A DNA stretch of 64,000 nucleotides. Origin: JAYSYM01 sp964543475. GTDB taxonomy: Bacteria > Bdellovibrionota > Bdellovibrionia > Bdellovibrionales > JAMPXM01. The position numbers and the translations under genes are program-made. Below, piece by piece: positions 9,197 to 18,073 of this stretch. The DNA lies in assembly GCA_964543475.1 (NCBI GenBank), contig CAZIYJ010000013.1, forward strand, positions 27,287 through 91,286. Direction: 5' to 3'. Position 1 is the stretch's first letter. Each line of letters opens with the position of its first letter. Below the pieces are notes generated by a model. It was not told the DNA's origin. It did no database searches and saw only the letters and a list, made by a program, of their open reading frames with translations.

Positions 9197-10042
9197 ATGT
9201 CTCTTGCACAAGGCTATAGTTGGACACACGGAAGCATAAAGCTTATTGGGTACTCGATGGCCGGGATCTCAACAAGCATCGCGTTTCCCGACGCTGATGT
9301 TTGTTTTGACGTAGCACAAGGTCTGCCGTTTCAAATGCCGATCACCAATTTACTTATTACCCATGGGCATATGGATCATGCACACGGCCTTCCCTATGTC
9401 GTCGCACAAAAGTCGATGACGCGAATGCCGACTCCGCAAATCTACATGCCGGCATCGTTAGTTCAGCCGATGAAGAATATTTTGAAGGCCTGGGAAAAGA
9501 TCGAAGAGCACACTTACCAATGCAATTTTATTCCGATCGAATTTGATAAAGAATATCCGCTGAAATGGCCGTACTTTTTTAAAGCGTTTCCGACCTATCA
9601 TCGAATCGATTCGTGTGGCTACACTGTGTTTGAAAGAAAAAAGAAACTTCGAACTGACCTTGCCAATAAAACTCGAGACGAACTTCTTGCGATGAAAGCA
9701 CAAGGGATTGACCTAGAAGAATCAACCGATACTCCTCTCGTGAGCTTCACCGGCGACACCAAAATTGAATTCTTAGATTCACGCCCCTGGATAAAACAAA
9801 GTAAGGTTCTGATTACAGAGGCCACTTTTGTTGACGAGAAAAAGACGATTGCCAATGCTCGAGAGTGGGGACACCTTCACTTTGACGAACTCTTGCCAGT
9901 CCTAGAGTCGATTAAATCCGAAAAAATTCTGCTGATTCATATCTCAGCTCGATACACGACACATTACCTAAAGGAGCTATTTGATGCTCGCTTACCTGAG
10001 CACCTCAAAACCAAGGTAGTCATTTTCCCGCGTCCAATTTGA
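9197..10042 (+). CDS. Metallo-beta-lactamase-fold hydrolase, RNase Z-like
   Basis: 281 residues. Metal-binding motif THGHMDHAHG (HxHxDH) near residue 55, 'SFTGDTK' near 180, 'ITEATF' near 205, and 'LIHISARYT' near 250 follow the RNase Z/ElaC layout, where the enzyme cuts the 3' trailer of pre-tRNA. The exosite arm expected in bona fide RNase Z is not obvious, and the sequence between His motif and GDT is atypical, so it may act on another phosphodiester. It lies 12 bases after the FabMG-like gene. Cytosolic, no signal peptide. Confidence 0.7.
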   Translation: MSLAQGYSWTHGSIKLIGYSMAGISTSIAFPDADVCFDVAQGLPFQMPITNLLITHGHMDHAHGLPYVVAQKSMTRMPTPQIYMPASLVQPMKNILKAWEKIEEHTYQCNFIPIEFDKEYPLKWPYFFKAFPTYHRIDSCGYTVFERKKKLRTDLANKTRDELLAMKAQGIDLEESTDTPLVSFTGDTKIEFLDSRPWIKQSKVLITEATFVDEKKTIANAREWGHLHFDELLPVLESIKSEKILLIHISARYTTHYLKELFDARLPEHLKTKVVIFPRPI

Positions 10043-10117
10043 GACACATTTATTAGGCTAAAATTTAAAGCAGGCCCCAGATAGAGCCGATAATTTTATA
10101 TCGGAGGTCACAAGGCT

Positions 10118-10582
10118 ATGTCGATGTTAGCTCGATACCGCAAGCAAGGTGGGTTTCAACAACTGCTGCTGCTCCTTGAGACTTGCACTGCGCCCAAGCG
10201 TGATCAGTTGATGAAGCTAATTCAAGCCGAAGACCCATCGTGGGCCAAGTTGATCAATACTAAAATGGTGACGATTGAGAAGGTCTACAGCTGGGATGCT
10301 ATTCAAGTTGCAGAAGTAACTACGCAACTGGCTCCGCGAACACTTGCAATTCTACTACATGGCCTTCCAAAAGAGTTTTTTGATAAATCAATTGTCGCAA
10401 TGACACCGCTCAAGCAGCGAGAGATTCAATCGCTTTTCGAAGAACAAACACCAACTCCGGGCGAAGTTGAAGCGGCGAGAATCAAGCTACTCACAAAAGT
10501 GCGGGAGCTAGAAGATTCTGGACGCTTAAACTTGGCGCAGATTGACCCTTCTCTTAGCATTCGCGACGTAAAAGTAGCTTAA
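10118..10582 (+). CDS. Stand-alone FliG C-terminal-half paralogue
   Basis: 154 residues that align by eye with the end of the middle domain and the whole C-terminal domain of the flagellar rotor protein FliG: 'LMKLIQAEDPSWAKLI', then a segment at the position of the torque helix, then 'LAPRTLAILLHGLPKEFFDKSI', and a closing 'EVEAARIKLLTKVRELEDSG' that corresponds to the DVEEAQ...R.LEE.G ending. The N-terminal domain that binds FliF is missing, and the DDR torque residues of FliG are replaced (SWDA). It is therefore not a functional main rotor subunit. It could be a modified switch component or a non-flagellar derivative. GGAGG stands upstream of the ATG. Confidence 0.65.
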   Translation: MSMLARYRKQGGFQQLLLLLETCTAPKRDQLMKLIQAEDPSWAKLINTKMVTIEKVYSWDAIQVAEVTTQLAPRTLAILLHGLPKEFFDKSIVAMTPLKQREIQSLFEEQTPTPGEVEAARIKLLTKVRELEDSGRLNLAQIDPSLSIRDVKVA

Positions 10583-10646
10583 GCACTACCACAGCATTCT
10601 TGCCTGCGTGCCCTCTGTGATGCCATGATTGCATCGCGAGGTAAAA

Positions 10647-11873
10647 ATGCGATTAATTCTTTCAGCACTAGTTTCTGCACTACTTCTTGGTTGCACTCAT
10701 CAAACCAACACCAGCGCTCCTCAAGCAGCTCCGGCGCCGTCGCAATCAACGTCTTGGCACTCGCGCATGCAGAGCCTCTCTAAAACACTTTCGCAACTCT
10801 GGCCGATTGTAGCGAACGAACAGAAATTTGCAGACCCAGCCAATTTGCCATTTATCGAAAAACGAACAGCCGAACTCCGCTCTCTTGCGCACGTACTTAA
10901 CTCTAATACCCCCCGACCAAATAATGATCCGAGCATGGGCCTTGTCTCTGACCTCTTTGCGGATGATTTAGAGCGTGCACTGGTAAGTCTTCGAAGTGGG
11001 CGCGTGCAGTACGCTCGACGCGTTTTACTTGATTCAACTTCATATTGCATTCAGTGCCACACCCAAACAGATCGCGGAGCAAAATATCCAAGACTCGATA
11101 TGACTGCTGACTTAAGTGGACTGACATCGATGGAGAAGGCAGAGTTTTTTGCAGCAACTCGACAATTTGAACCAGCAGTAAAAGAGTTTGAGGCACTGAT
11201 CACAAATAAAGACTTTGCGAAAACCCAACCGTTTGAATGGCAGCGAGCCTCTCGCTCGGCTCTTGCAATTGCAGTGAAGGTTTACAAAGACCCTGCACGG
11301 ACGATCGAACTCATCCAAAAAATGCAGGCCAACCCTTCAACTCCTCTTTTTGTAAAAGATAATGTTCAGCCATGGTTGCGCTCAGCGACTGAGTGGAAAA
11401 GCGAACGTGCTCCACTCATTCAATCTCCATATCAAGCCATCAACCGTGCAGAGAAAATGATTGAACGCGCTCAAAAAGCTCAGAAAGACCCATTAGATCA
11501 GTCGCAAGACATCGCTTACTTTAGGGCTTCGGCGCTTCTGCATCAAATTCTCGGAAGCCGAGGAGCAAAAGACCGCATTTCGACTCGCGCCCTCTACCTT
11601 GCGGGCATTGCAGCTGAAAACACTCGAGATTTAAACTTCTGGACGATGCATGAAACTTATTACGAAATGTGTGTTCGCAGAATGCCTCACACAGAACTGG
11701 CACGAAGCTGCTATAAACGTCTTAACGATAGCATTATCCAAGGATACTCAGGAAGCGCAGGCACTCAAATTCCGGGCGATATCAAAGATCGATTAACTAC
11801 TTTAAATGCGCTTGCCGAACCTGTTGCATCACTTTCGCCTACACCTGCTCCCTCAACAACACCGAATCCATGA
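10647..11873 (+). CDS. Lipoprotein with a single c-type heme motif
   Basis: 408 residues from ATG 10647, which has GAGG upstream and gives a lipoprotein signal with lipobox LLGC (Cys16). The upstream TTG at 10629 is rejected. A Pro/Ala/Ser linker follows. One CIQCH motif (Cys134, Cys137, His138) is the attachment signature of covalent heme c, preceded by a helical stretch as in cytochrome c-prime-like four-helix folds. The long C-terminal part is Ala/Gln-rich and helical. It is the first gene of a tight cluster: the stop lies 3 bases before the PLD-family start. Probably a periplasmic membrane-anchored electron-transfer or sensory protein; the partner is unknown. Confidence 0.8.
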   Translation: MRLILSALVSALLLGCTHQTNTSAPQAAPAPSQSTSWHSRMQSLSKTLSQLWPIVANEQKFADPANLPFIEKRTAELRSLAHVLNSNTPRPNNDPSMGLVSDLFADDLERALVSLRSGRVQYARRVLLDSTSYCIQCHTQTDRGAKYPRLDMTADLSGLTSMEKAEFFAATRQFEPAVKEFEALITNKDFAKTQPFEWQRASRSALAIAVKVYKDPARTIELIQKMQANPSTPLFVKDNVQPWLRSATEWKSERAPLIQSPYQAINRAEKMIERAQKAQKDPLDQSQDIAYFRASALLHQILGSRGAKDRISTRALYLAGIAAENTRDLNFWTMHETYYEMCVRRMPHTELARSCYKRLNDSIIQGYSGSAGTQIPGDIKDRLTTLNALAEPVASLSPTPAPSTTPNP

Positions 11874-11876
11874 TTT

Positions 11877-12992
11877 ATGGCGCAATGGGAACACGAGAAA
11901 CTCTTTTTTAGCGGCGACGAATTTTTTCGAACGATTATCGAAAATATTCGCTCCGCTAAAATCTCGATCGATCTTGAAACTTACATCTTCGCTCTCGACA
12001 CCTTTACCAAAACTATTGAACTTGAACTTATAAATGCGGCAAAACGCGGAGTGAAAGTTCGAATACTGGTTGATGGCATTGGCTCTATGAGCTGGCTTGG
12101 GCGATGGAATGCTGAGCTTCTCACTAGCGGCTGTGAGGTTCGAGTGTTTCACCCCGTTCGATTTAGCTTGTTTGAAGCCAGTCGAGTTTTTTTACGAATC
12201 AATCAGCGAGATCACCGCAAGGTTTGGCTGATTGACGGAGTCAAAGCTTGGGTTGGCAGCATGAATATTACGAGCGAACACCTTCGTGAATTTCGAGGCG
12301 ATGCCGCATGGAGAGACACTTCAATAGAAGTGAGTGGCGAGTCACTTTGGATTTTGCGCGAAGCTTTTCAGGGGACCTGGAATAAATCTGAACCTTATCC
12401 TCGCAAAGCAAGTTGGCGCAGCATCTTCAAGCTTCGAAAGCCATTACCGAAAAATTCGATTGTGCGACTAAATGACAGCCGCCGGCTGCGTAAAGCTGGA
12501 ACCTTAGATCTGCGTCGAAGAGTACGGAGCGCGGCTACCCGTGTTTGGATAACGAACCCCTACTTTGCTCCGAATCCATTTTTCCTTTCGGCACTTATCA
12601 CAGCAAAGCATTACGGATGCGATGTGAAACTTCTTGTCCCGACAGTCTCTGACGTCTTTTTTATGAAGTGGGTGGCGCAAAGTTATTACGGAGCACTCTT
12701 GAAGGTGGGAGTTGAGGTATTTGAATATCAACCGCGTTTCTTGCATGCAAAGTCAGTCATCATCGACAACTGGGCGACGGTCGGCACTTCCAATCTCAAC
12801 ACTCGCAGCTTTCGCCATGACCTAGAAGTTGATTTGGTAGTTACCATGCCAGCTACCTTAGAGACACTGGTCTCTCAGTTTCAAAATGACTTACGCGAGT
12901 CACGCCAAATTGGACTGCAGGAGTGGCACCGCGAGCGCTGGCTCAACCGACTCGGCCGCGTGATCGCTTATCTTTTTGGAAAGTGGATTTGA
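11877..12992 (+). CDS. Phospholipase D-family, cardiolipin synthase-like
   Basis: 371 residues with two HKD active sites: HRKVWLID followed by GSMN near residue 115, and HAKSVIID followed by GTSNLN near residue 293. This paired layout is that of bacterial cardiolipin synthases, which join two phosphatidylglycerols (or PG and PE) at the membrane. The long N-terminal transmembrane hairpin of ClsA is lacking, which fits the ClsB type. The start is 3 bases after the previous stop and the next gene follows after 4 bases. In E. coli clsB (ybhO) also sits beside an EEP-family gene (ybhP), as here. Confidence 0.85.
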   Translation: MAQWEHEKLFFSGDEFFRTIIENIRSAKISIDLETYIFALDTFTKTIELELINAAKRGVKVRILVDGIGSMSWLGRWNAELLTSGCEVRVFHPVRFSLFEASRVFLRINQRDHRKVWLIDGVKAWVGSMNITSEHLREFRGDAAWRDTSIEVSGESLWILREAFQGTWNKSEPYPRKASWRSIFKLRKPLPKNSIVRLNDSRRLRKAGTLDLRRRVRSAATRVWITNPYFAPNPFFLSALITAKHYGCDVKLLVPTVSDVFFMKWVAQSYYGALLKVGVEVFEYQPRFLHAKSVIIDNWATVGTSNLNTRSFRHDLEVDLVVTMPATLETLVSQFQNDLRESRQIGLQEWHRERWLNRLGRVIAYLFGKWI

Positions 12993-12996
12993 GAGC

Positions 12997-13758
12997 ATGA
13001 AACTTCGCATTCTCTCTTATAATATTCACAAAGGCTTTTCGATGAATCGCAAGTTCGTTCTCGAAAAGATTCGTGAAGCAATTAAATCGGTCAACGCAGA
13101 CATCGTGTTTTTACAAGAGGTTCAAGGCGAACACACAGGTCATCGAAAAAAATTTAAAGATCAATGGCCGGTCACAACCCAACTTGAATATTTAGCAGAC
13201 ACAATTTGGACCCATTATGCCTACGGAAAAAATGCCGTCTACTCTGAGGGCCACCACGGAAACGCCATCTTAAGTCTGTTTCCATTTTCATTTTTTGAAA
13301 ACATCGACATTTCAACAAATCGATTTGAGCGTCGAGGGCTTTTACATGGAATACTCGATATTCCTGGCATTAAGCCAGCCGTACATTTGATTTGTATTCA
13401 CTTAAATCTTTTTGAGAAGTCACGCATTCAGCAGATTGAGCAGCTGACCCGAAGAATCGAAGAAGTTGTGCCGCACAATAGCCCCCTAATTATCGCAGGC
13501 GATTTTAATGACTGGCGAGAGACTATCTCACCGATTCTCGAGCGCGAACTCGAGGTTTTCGAAGCCTTTAAGCAATTAAAAGGAGCTCATGCGAGGTCGT
13601 TTCCGAGCTGGCTGCCTATGCTTCCTCTCGACAGAATTTATATACGCGGTCTTCAAGTCGAAAGTGCGATTTGCCTTGAAGGAAATCCATGGCGCGAGCT
13701 TTCCGATCACAACGCGCTTTACTCTGAGCTGCAGATACTAGAATATTCGAAACGTTAA
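12997..13758 (+). CDS. Endonuclease/exonuclease/phosphatase (EEP) family protein, YbhP-like
   Basis: 253 residues. Typical EEP motifs: 'LSYNIHKG' at the start, 'FLQEVQG' near 40, 'ICIHLNLF' near 130, 'AGDFNDW' near 163 and 'SDHNALYSEL' at the end, giving the full set of metal-binding and catalytic residues. ATG 12997 is chosen over an upstream TTG because it starts right before the first core strand. Substrate may be a phospholipid headgroup or phosphodiester rather than nucleic acid. Co-transcription with the cardiolipin synthase-like gene, as for E. coli ybhP-ybhO, supports a membrane lipid role (inference). Confidence 0.83.
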   Translation: MKLRILSYNIHKGFSMNRKFVLEKIREAIKSVNADIVFLQEVQGEHTGHRKKFKDQWPVTTQLEYLADTIWTHYAYGKNAVYSEGHHGNAILSLFPFSFFENIDISTNRFERRGLLHGILDIPGIKPAVHLICIHLNLFEKSRIQQIEQLTRRIEEVVPHNSPLIIAGDFNDWRETISPILERELEVFEAFKQLKGAHARSFPSWLPMLPLDRIYIRGLQVESAICLEGNPWRELSDHNALYSELQILEYSKR

Positions 13759-13776
13759 ACATTTCAGGAGATCGAA

Positions 13777-14394
13777 TTGAAGCTAGTTTTAACCGGCGGA
13801 CCCTCAGGTGGAAAAACAACTCTCGCAATGGCGCTACAACGCGAGTTTGCTAATAAGCTAGTCGTCGTCCCTGAATCTGCGTCTATGCTCTACGCGGGCG
13901 GATTTCCGAGAAAGAATGAACAGAAAAGTATTCTCCATCGGCAGCGCGCGATTTATTTTTTGCAGCGTGAGCTAGAAGCCATGTTCACAGATGACTATCC
14001 TCATCACCTCTTAGTTTGCGATCGAGGCTCTCTCGACGCCCTTGCCTATTTACAAAGTAACCCTGATGAGTTCTTTTTGTCGGTCGGTTCGACTGCCGAA
14101 CTCGAAGTAAATCGATACGACTGGGTCCTTCACCTCGACACAGCTCCCGAGACTTATTACGACCTCTCTAACCCCCTTCGAGTTGAAAACTATGAAGAGG
14201 CTTCGCGGCTGAATGACCGAACGAAGGCCGCCTGGGACAAACACCCTCAACGAATAATAATCTCAAGCGAGGGCCATTTTTTAGATAAGCTTCACCGCTC
14301 GCTATTTGTAATCGACTGTATTTTAAATAAAGATTCGTACGCTGTGGTGATCGAGAAACTCAAAAAGTTTACTAGTGCGGGAACCGGCAAATAA
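13777..14394 (+). CDS. AAA_28 / NadR-like P-loop ATPase
   Basis: 205 residues beginning directly with the P-loop GGPSGGKTT (residues 7-15). 'LLVCDRGSLDALAYL' near 85-100 is a Walker B-like segment. The fold resembles the kinase-like domain of NadR and the AAA_28 family, which suggests a small-molecule kinase or nucleotide-dependent enzyme. Start is TTG with a perfect AGGAG six bases upstream. It is the last gene of the four-gene cluster (18 bases after the EEP gene) and overlaps the convergent phoR end by 23 bases. Substrate is not evident. Confidence 0.75.
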   Translation: MKLVLTGGPSGGKTTLAMALQREFANKLVVVPESASMLYAGGFPRKNEQKSILHRQRAIYFLQRELEAMFTDDYPHHLLVCDRGSLDALAYLQSNPDEFFLSVGSTAELEVNRYDWVLHLDTAPETYYDLSNPLRVENYEEASRLNDRTKAAWDKHPQRIIISSEGHFLDKLHRSLFVIDCILNKDSYAVVIEKLKKFTSAGTGK

Positions 14395-15835
14395 ACTCAG
14401 ACCCTTCACCAGTCTCGCTCTTCAACTGAATACTTCCGCCATGCTTAAGCATAATATGCTTAATGATCGATAACCCAAGCCCTGTACCACCGGCCTCACG
14501 ACTGCGCCCCGTATCAACGCGGTAAAAACGCTCGAACAGTCTGGCATGATGCTCACGAGGGATTCCCGGGCCATTATCTAAAACTGATAAGAAAATATCG
14601 TTATTCGGAGCAAGCTTCCAGCTCACATGAATATGACTTTTTTCAGGTGTATACTTGATTGCGTTTTCAACTAAGTTGGTCAAAACCTGCTCGACCCGAA
14701 CCGCATCTCCAATCACACTTTCAACTTGAACGTCGGTGCTAATTTCAATGCTCTTTCTTTTGCGCTTTTCTTCTAGCGACCTAAGAACCGCATCAGTGAT
14801 TTCGCGAGTACTCACAACGACCTTTTTTAACTCAGCCCCCGATTCGATCGTCGAGAGATCGAGCAGATCGTTGGTCAAATGAATGAGTCGATCAACATTT
14901 CGAGAAATGATGTCTAAAAACTTTTCTGAAGTATCAAGGCGCTTAGCTTTCACATCTTCTTGAAGAGTTGCAAGGTAGCCCTTCACTGACGTCAATGGAG
15001 TGCGAAGCTCATGCGAAGCATTGGCAACGAATTCGATGCGAATCTGCTCTGCTTTATGTAGCTCTGTGACGTCGTGAAACACTCCGACAGCCCCATAAAC
15101 AGTTTCTTCATCTTTCATTCTGAGTGGTGCTACAGAAACAGAGAAATGACGAACCATGTGCTCACTATGGGTGACCAATGTTGTCGTCAAAGTTTTCGCT
15201 AACCCTGTCTTTAACACCGAAGTATAGGCCTCAAGAACTTCAGGCGATCGAAACATTTCATGCAGCCGCGAAACTTTTTTTGATTTAAATAAAAGCGCAA
15301 ACTGCGAATTATAAAATAGAGCTTCGCCGTCTTTATCGACTGCTAAGATTGCATCAGAAACGGCACTTAACAGTGCCGACAATTCTTCATGCTCGCGAGC
15401 CAACGCGCCCGTCTGCTTTTTTAAGTCACCATGAATTCGATTAATGACTCGCTCAAGATCAGACCACTCACCTGGTTCATCTTCTTCGGCGTCGTCGTTT
15501 GCGTGACTGAGTTCAGCTGGCGTGAGTTCTCCTCGCGAGCGACGAAGCTCGCGTGCTCGTTGGATGAGTCGACCAAGAGGCCGATAATTAACTCGTGTGA
15601 GTGCCAGAAGATAAAGAGCCGATAGGCAAAGTATAACTACAAACCAGCTAGTCAAATAGCGATCGAAACGAGCCAAAGCTTGATTAACATCAGCGGTAGA
15701 AGAAAAAAGCTCGTAAGCCTCATAACGAATCGAAAAGCCAACAAAGATTGTAAAGCCAATAACGACCATGAGCTGTCGAAGAAAGAATTTTGTCCCGAGT
15801 TTCCAGGGAAAATATCGACGTGGTCGAATGGTCAA
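14372..15835 (-). CDS. phoR: Phosphate sensor histidine kinase PhoR
   Basis: 487 residues: two membrane segments (about 20-37 and 62-80), a juxtamembrane HAMP-like helix, a PAS domain (about 150-260), the H-box SHELRTPL with phosphoacceptor His275, and an ATPase domain with 'LVENAIKYTPE', 'DNGPGIP', 'FERFYRVD' and 'GGTGLGLSI'. It would phosphorylate PhoB when phosphate is scarce, with PstSCAB-PhoU repressing it. Last gene of the pst-pho operon, 20 bases after phoB. Start appears to be TTG with AAAGGGG upstream. The periplasmic loop is only about 25 residues, which agrees with sensing through the Pst transporter. Confidence 0.9.
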   Translation of the reverse strand: MTIRPRRYFPWKLGTKFFLRQLMVVIGFTIFVGFSIRYEAYELFSSTADVNQALARFDRYLTSWFVVILCLSALYLLALTRVNYRPLGRLIQRARELRRSRGELTPAELSHANDDAEEDEPGEWSDLERVINRIHGDLKKQTGALAREHEELSALLSAVSDAILAVDKDGEALFYNSQFALLFKSKKVSRLHEMFRSPEVLEAYTSVLKTGLAKTLTTTLVTHSEHMVRHFSVSVAPLRMKDEETVYGAVGVFHDVTELHKAEQIRIEFVANASHELRTPLTSVKGYLATLQEDVKAKRLDTSEKFLDIISRNVDRLIHLTNDLLDLSTIESGAELKKVVVSTREITDAVLRSLEEKRKRKSIEISTDVQVESVIGDAVRVEQVLTNLVENAIKYTPEKSHIHVSWKLAPNNDIFLSVLDNGPGIPREHHARLFERFYRVDTGRSREAGGTGLGLSIIKHIMLKHGGSIQLKSETGEGSEFICRFPH

Positions 15836-15855
15836 GAAAAGGCCCCTTTAGCGTC

Positions 15856-16608
15856 TTAGTCGTCGGCCTTCACACGATAACCGATTCCACGCACGGTCTC
15901 AATAACGTCAGCGCACGCCCCGAGCTTTTTTCTTAGCCCAAACACGTGAGTATCGACCGTTCGGCCGACGACCGACACGCCTTCGCCTTGAATTTGATCA
16001 ATCAGGGAGTTTCTGGTCAGAACTCGCCCCTTGTTATGGGCTAAAGCTAGCAGAAGTTTGAACTCTGAAGGCGTCAGCGAAATTGGATCATCGCCACATT
16101 TCACGTCATAAGTCTCTGGGTTCATCGTTAGTCCCCCCAGCTTAACTTCAGCCTCTTTGATGATCGCTGCTGATGCTATTTCTGGCTTAACTTCACGCTT
16201 GGGATTGGAATGATCGTTGCGGCTGTGCCGTCTCAGCAAAGCCTTTACTCGCGCAATCAGCACCGAAGGCTCAAAGGGCTTCGAAAGATAGTCGTCGGCT
16301 CCAGCTTCAAGTCCTGCGACGATGTCGTCAGGTGCAGCTTTCGCAGTGACCATGAGAATCGAAAGATCAATCGTATCAAGGTTATTTCGAAGGACTTTTG
16401 CGAACTGTGGACCATGACGACCAGGAAGCATCCAATCCAGCACCACAACACCAAAAGAATGTTGTTTGAGAAGCGCTTCGGCTTCTTCGGCACTACCAGC
16501 GGCGTTGACTTCGAATCCGGCTCGCTCCAGGTGAAGGACAATCAACTCACGAATTTCAGTTTCATCTTCGACAACTAAGATTCGCTCTGAGCTCATAGCG
16601 GATACCAT
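15856..16608 (-). CDS. phoB: Phosphate response regulator PhoB
   Basis: 250 residues. Receiver domain at 8-125 with acidic pair (EDE), phosphoacceptor Asp58 in VVVLDWMLPG, Thr in MVTAKA and Lys in LSKPF; a winged-helix OmpR/PhoB DNA-binding domain occupies about 155-250. A charged linker of about 35 residues joins them, longer than in E. coli. The ATG at 16608 is preferred over a TTG one codon earlier because AGGAG is seven bases upstream; it overlaps the phoU stop as TGATG, so the two are translationally coupled. It would activate the Pho regulon by binding Pho boxes. Confidence 0.92.
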   Translation of the reverse strand: MVSAMSSERILVVEDETEIRELIVLHLERAGFEVNAAGSAEEAEALLKQHSFGVVVLDWMLPGRHGPQFAKVLRNNLDTIDLSILMVTAKAAPDDIVAGLEAGADDYLSKPFEPSVLIARVKALLRRHSRNDHSNPKREVKPEIASAAIIKEAEVKLGGLTMNPETYDVKCGDDPISLTPSEFKLLLALAHNKGRVLTRNSLIDQIQGEGVSVVGRTVDTHVFGLRKKLGACADVIETVRGIGYRVKADD

Positions 16609-17276
16609 CAAGTCGCTCCTTGGCCGCCCCCGTGTCGAACGTCTTCACCGGTGCAGGCGAAAATTACATCTTCTGCAATGTTAGTAGCGTGATCGCCCAT
16701 TCTCTCGAGATTTCTCGCGATTAAAATTAAATCGAGAGAAGACTCGATCTGTGACGGGTTCTGTTGCATGTGGCCAACCAAAAACTTAAACGTTCCGTTT
16801 TTGATCGCATCAACTTCATCGTCCCGTACCAAAACTTCTTGAGCCAAATTCACGTCGCCGCGAGTAAATGCGTCGAGCGAATCGCGAACCATCGCTTGCA
16901 CTAACTTGGCCATTCTCGGCAATTCCAGTTGAAGATCAAGATTTCTTTCTGTTAGGAAATGTTCAGCGTTGTAAGAGATGTTTACCGCTTGGTCGCCAAT
17001 GCGCTCTAAGTCATTGTTGATCTTGATTATCGCCAAAATGAGGCGCAAATCAGCAGCCACCGGAGACAAACGAGCTAAAACCTCGAGGCAAGCATTATCG
17101 ATTTCAACATGAAGAGTGTTGATCTTCTTCTCGATTGGCCACACGTCTTCAAGTTTACTCTTATTTTTAGTGTTAAAAGCTTCGATCACCTTTTCGATGG
17201 CCTGCTCAACATGACCACCCATATTGAGGATCAAGTCTTTTAGTTCTTTTAATTCTGATTCAAATCGTCTTTCCAT
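16608..17276 (-). CDS. phoU: Phosphate uptake regulator PhoU
   Basis: 222 residues, two repeated three-helix PhoU domains. The signature metal-binding motifs are visible: 'ILAIIKINNDLERIGDQAVNI' in the first half and 'LILIARNLERMGDHATNIAE' in the second. PhoU links the Pst transporter to PhoR and turns signalling off when phosphate is plentiful. It sits between pstB (17 bases upstream) and phoB (overlapping stop/start). GGAG lies eight bases before the ATG. Length is normal. Confidence 0.95.
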   Translation of the reverse strand: MERRFESELKELKDLILNMGGHVEQAIEKVIEAFNTKNKSKLEDVWPIEKKINTLHVEIDNACLEVLARLSPVAADLRLILAIIKINNDLERIGDQAVNISYNAEHFLTERNLDLQLELPRMAKLVQAMVRDSLDAFTRGDVNLAQEVLVRDDEVDAIKNGTFKFLVGHMQQNPSQIESSLDLILIARNLERMGDHATNIAEDVIFACTGEDVRHGGGQGAT

Positions 17277-17293
17277 CTGCTTGCTCCGAAAAA

Positions 17294-18073
17294 TCAGCCG
17301 AATCGACCGGTGATGTATTGTTCAGTTCGAGAATCTTTTGGCTTCGTAAAAATTCGGTTTGTAGGACCGTTTTCTACAAGCTCACCCATAAGAAAAAATG
17401 CAGTACGATTCGAAATACGTGCTGCTTGTTGCATATTGTGAGTCACGATGATGATTGTGACTTCTTTTCTTAGCTCCACCATTAGTTCTTCAATTTTTGC
17501 TGTCGAGATCGGATCAAGCGCACTTGTCGGCTCATCCATCAAAAGAACAGGGGGAGAAACTGCGAGAGCTCTTGCGATGCAAAGCCGTTGTTGCTGACCG
17601 CCAGAAAGCGAAGTGCCAGGCGCACGCAGCTTATCTTTTACTTCTTCCCAAAGCGCCGAACTCTTGAGAGATCGCTCTACCACTTCATCAAGAACAGCTC
17701 GGCGTCTGATGCCTGCGAGCTTAAGTCCTGCAGCGACATTGTCATAAATGCTCATTGAGGGAAACGGATTTGGTTTTTGAAAAACCATTCCAATACTGCG
17801 ACGAACCTTCACCGCATCTGTTCCGGTTGCGTAAATATTTTTACCATTGAGCCAAACTTCACCGGTGACACTCGCTCCCGGAACTTCTTCATGCAGGCGA
17901 TTCAGGCAACGGATAAAAGTTGATTTACCGCAGCCAGACGGACCGATGAGAGCCTGAACTTCATTGCGACCAACTTCAAGGTTCACCGACTTAACGATAT
18001 GGTTCGCCCCAAACGAAGCGTTAATTTCGCGGGCTGATAAAATTGCGTCGGTAACTGTAGGAGCTAAAGCCAT
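17294..18073 (-). CDS. pstB: Phosphate ABC transporter ATP-binding protein PstB
   Basis: 259 residues. Walker A GPSGCGKS (about 44-51), Q-loop 'GMVFQKPNPFP', ABC signature LSGGQQQR, Walker B LLMDEPTSALDP, and the switch His in IIVTHNM. PNPFP after the Q-loop is typical of PstB. The ATG at 18073 overlaps the pstA stop as TAATG; a longer frame upstream runs inside pstA and is not used. Energises phosphate import through PstCA at the inner membrane. Confidence 0.96.
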   Translation of the reverse strand: MALAPTVTDAILSAREINASFGANHIVKSVNLEVGRNEVQALIGPSGCGKSTFIRCLNRLHEEVPGASVTGEVWLNGKNIYATGTDAVKVRRSIGMVFQKPNPFPSMSIYDNVAAGLKLAGIRRRAVLDEVVERSLKSSALWEEVKDKLRAPGTSLSGGQQQRLCIARALAVSPPVLLMDEPTSALDPISTAKIEELMVELRKEVTIIIVTHNMQQAARISNRTAFFLMGELVENGPTNRIFTKPKDSRTEQYITGRFG

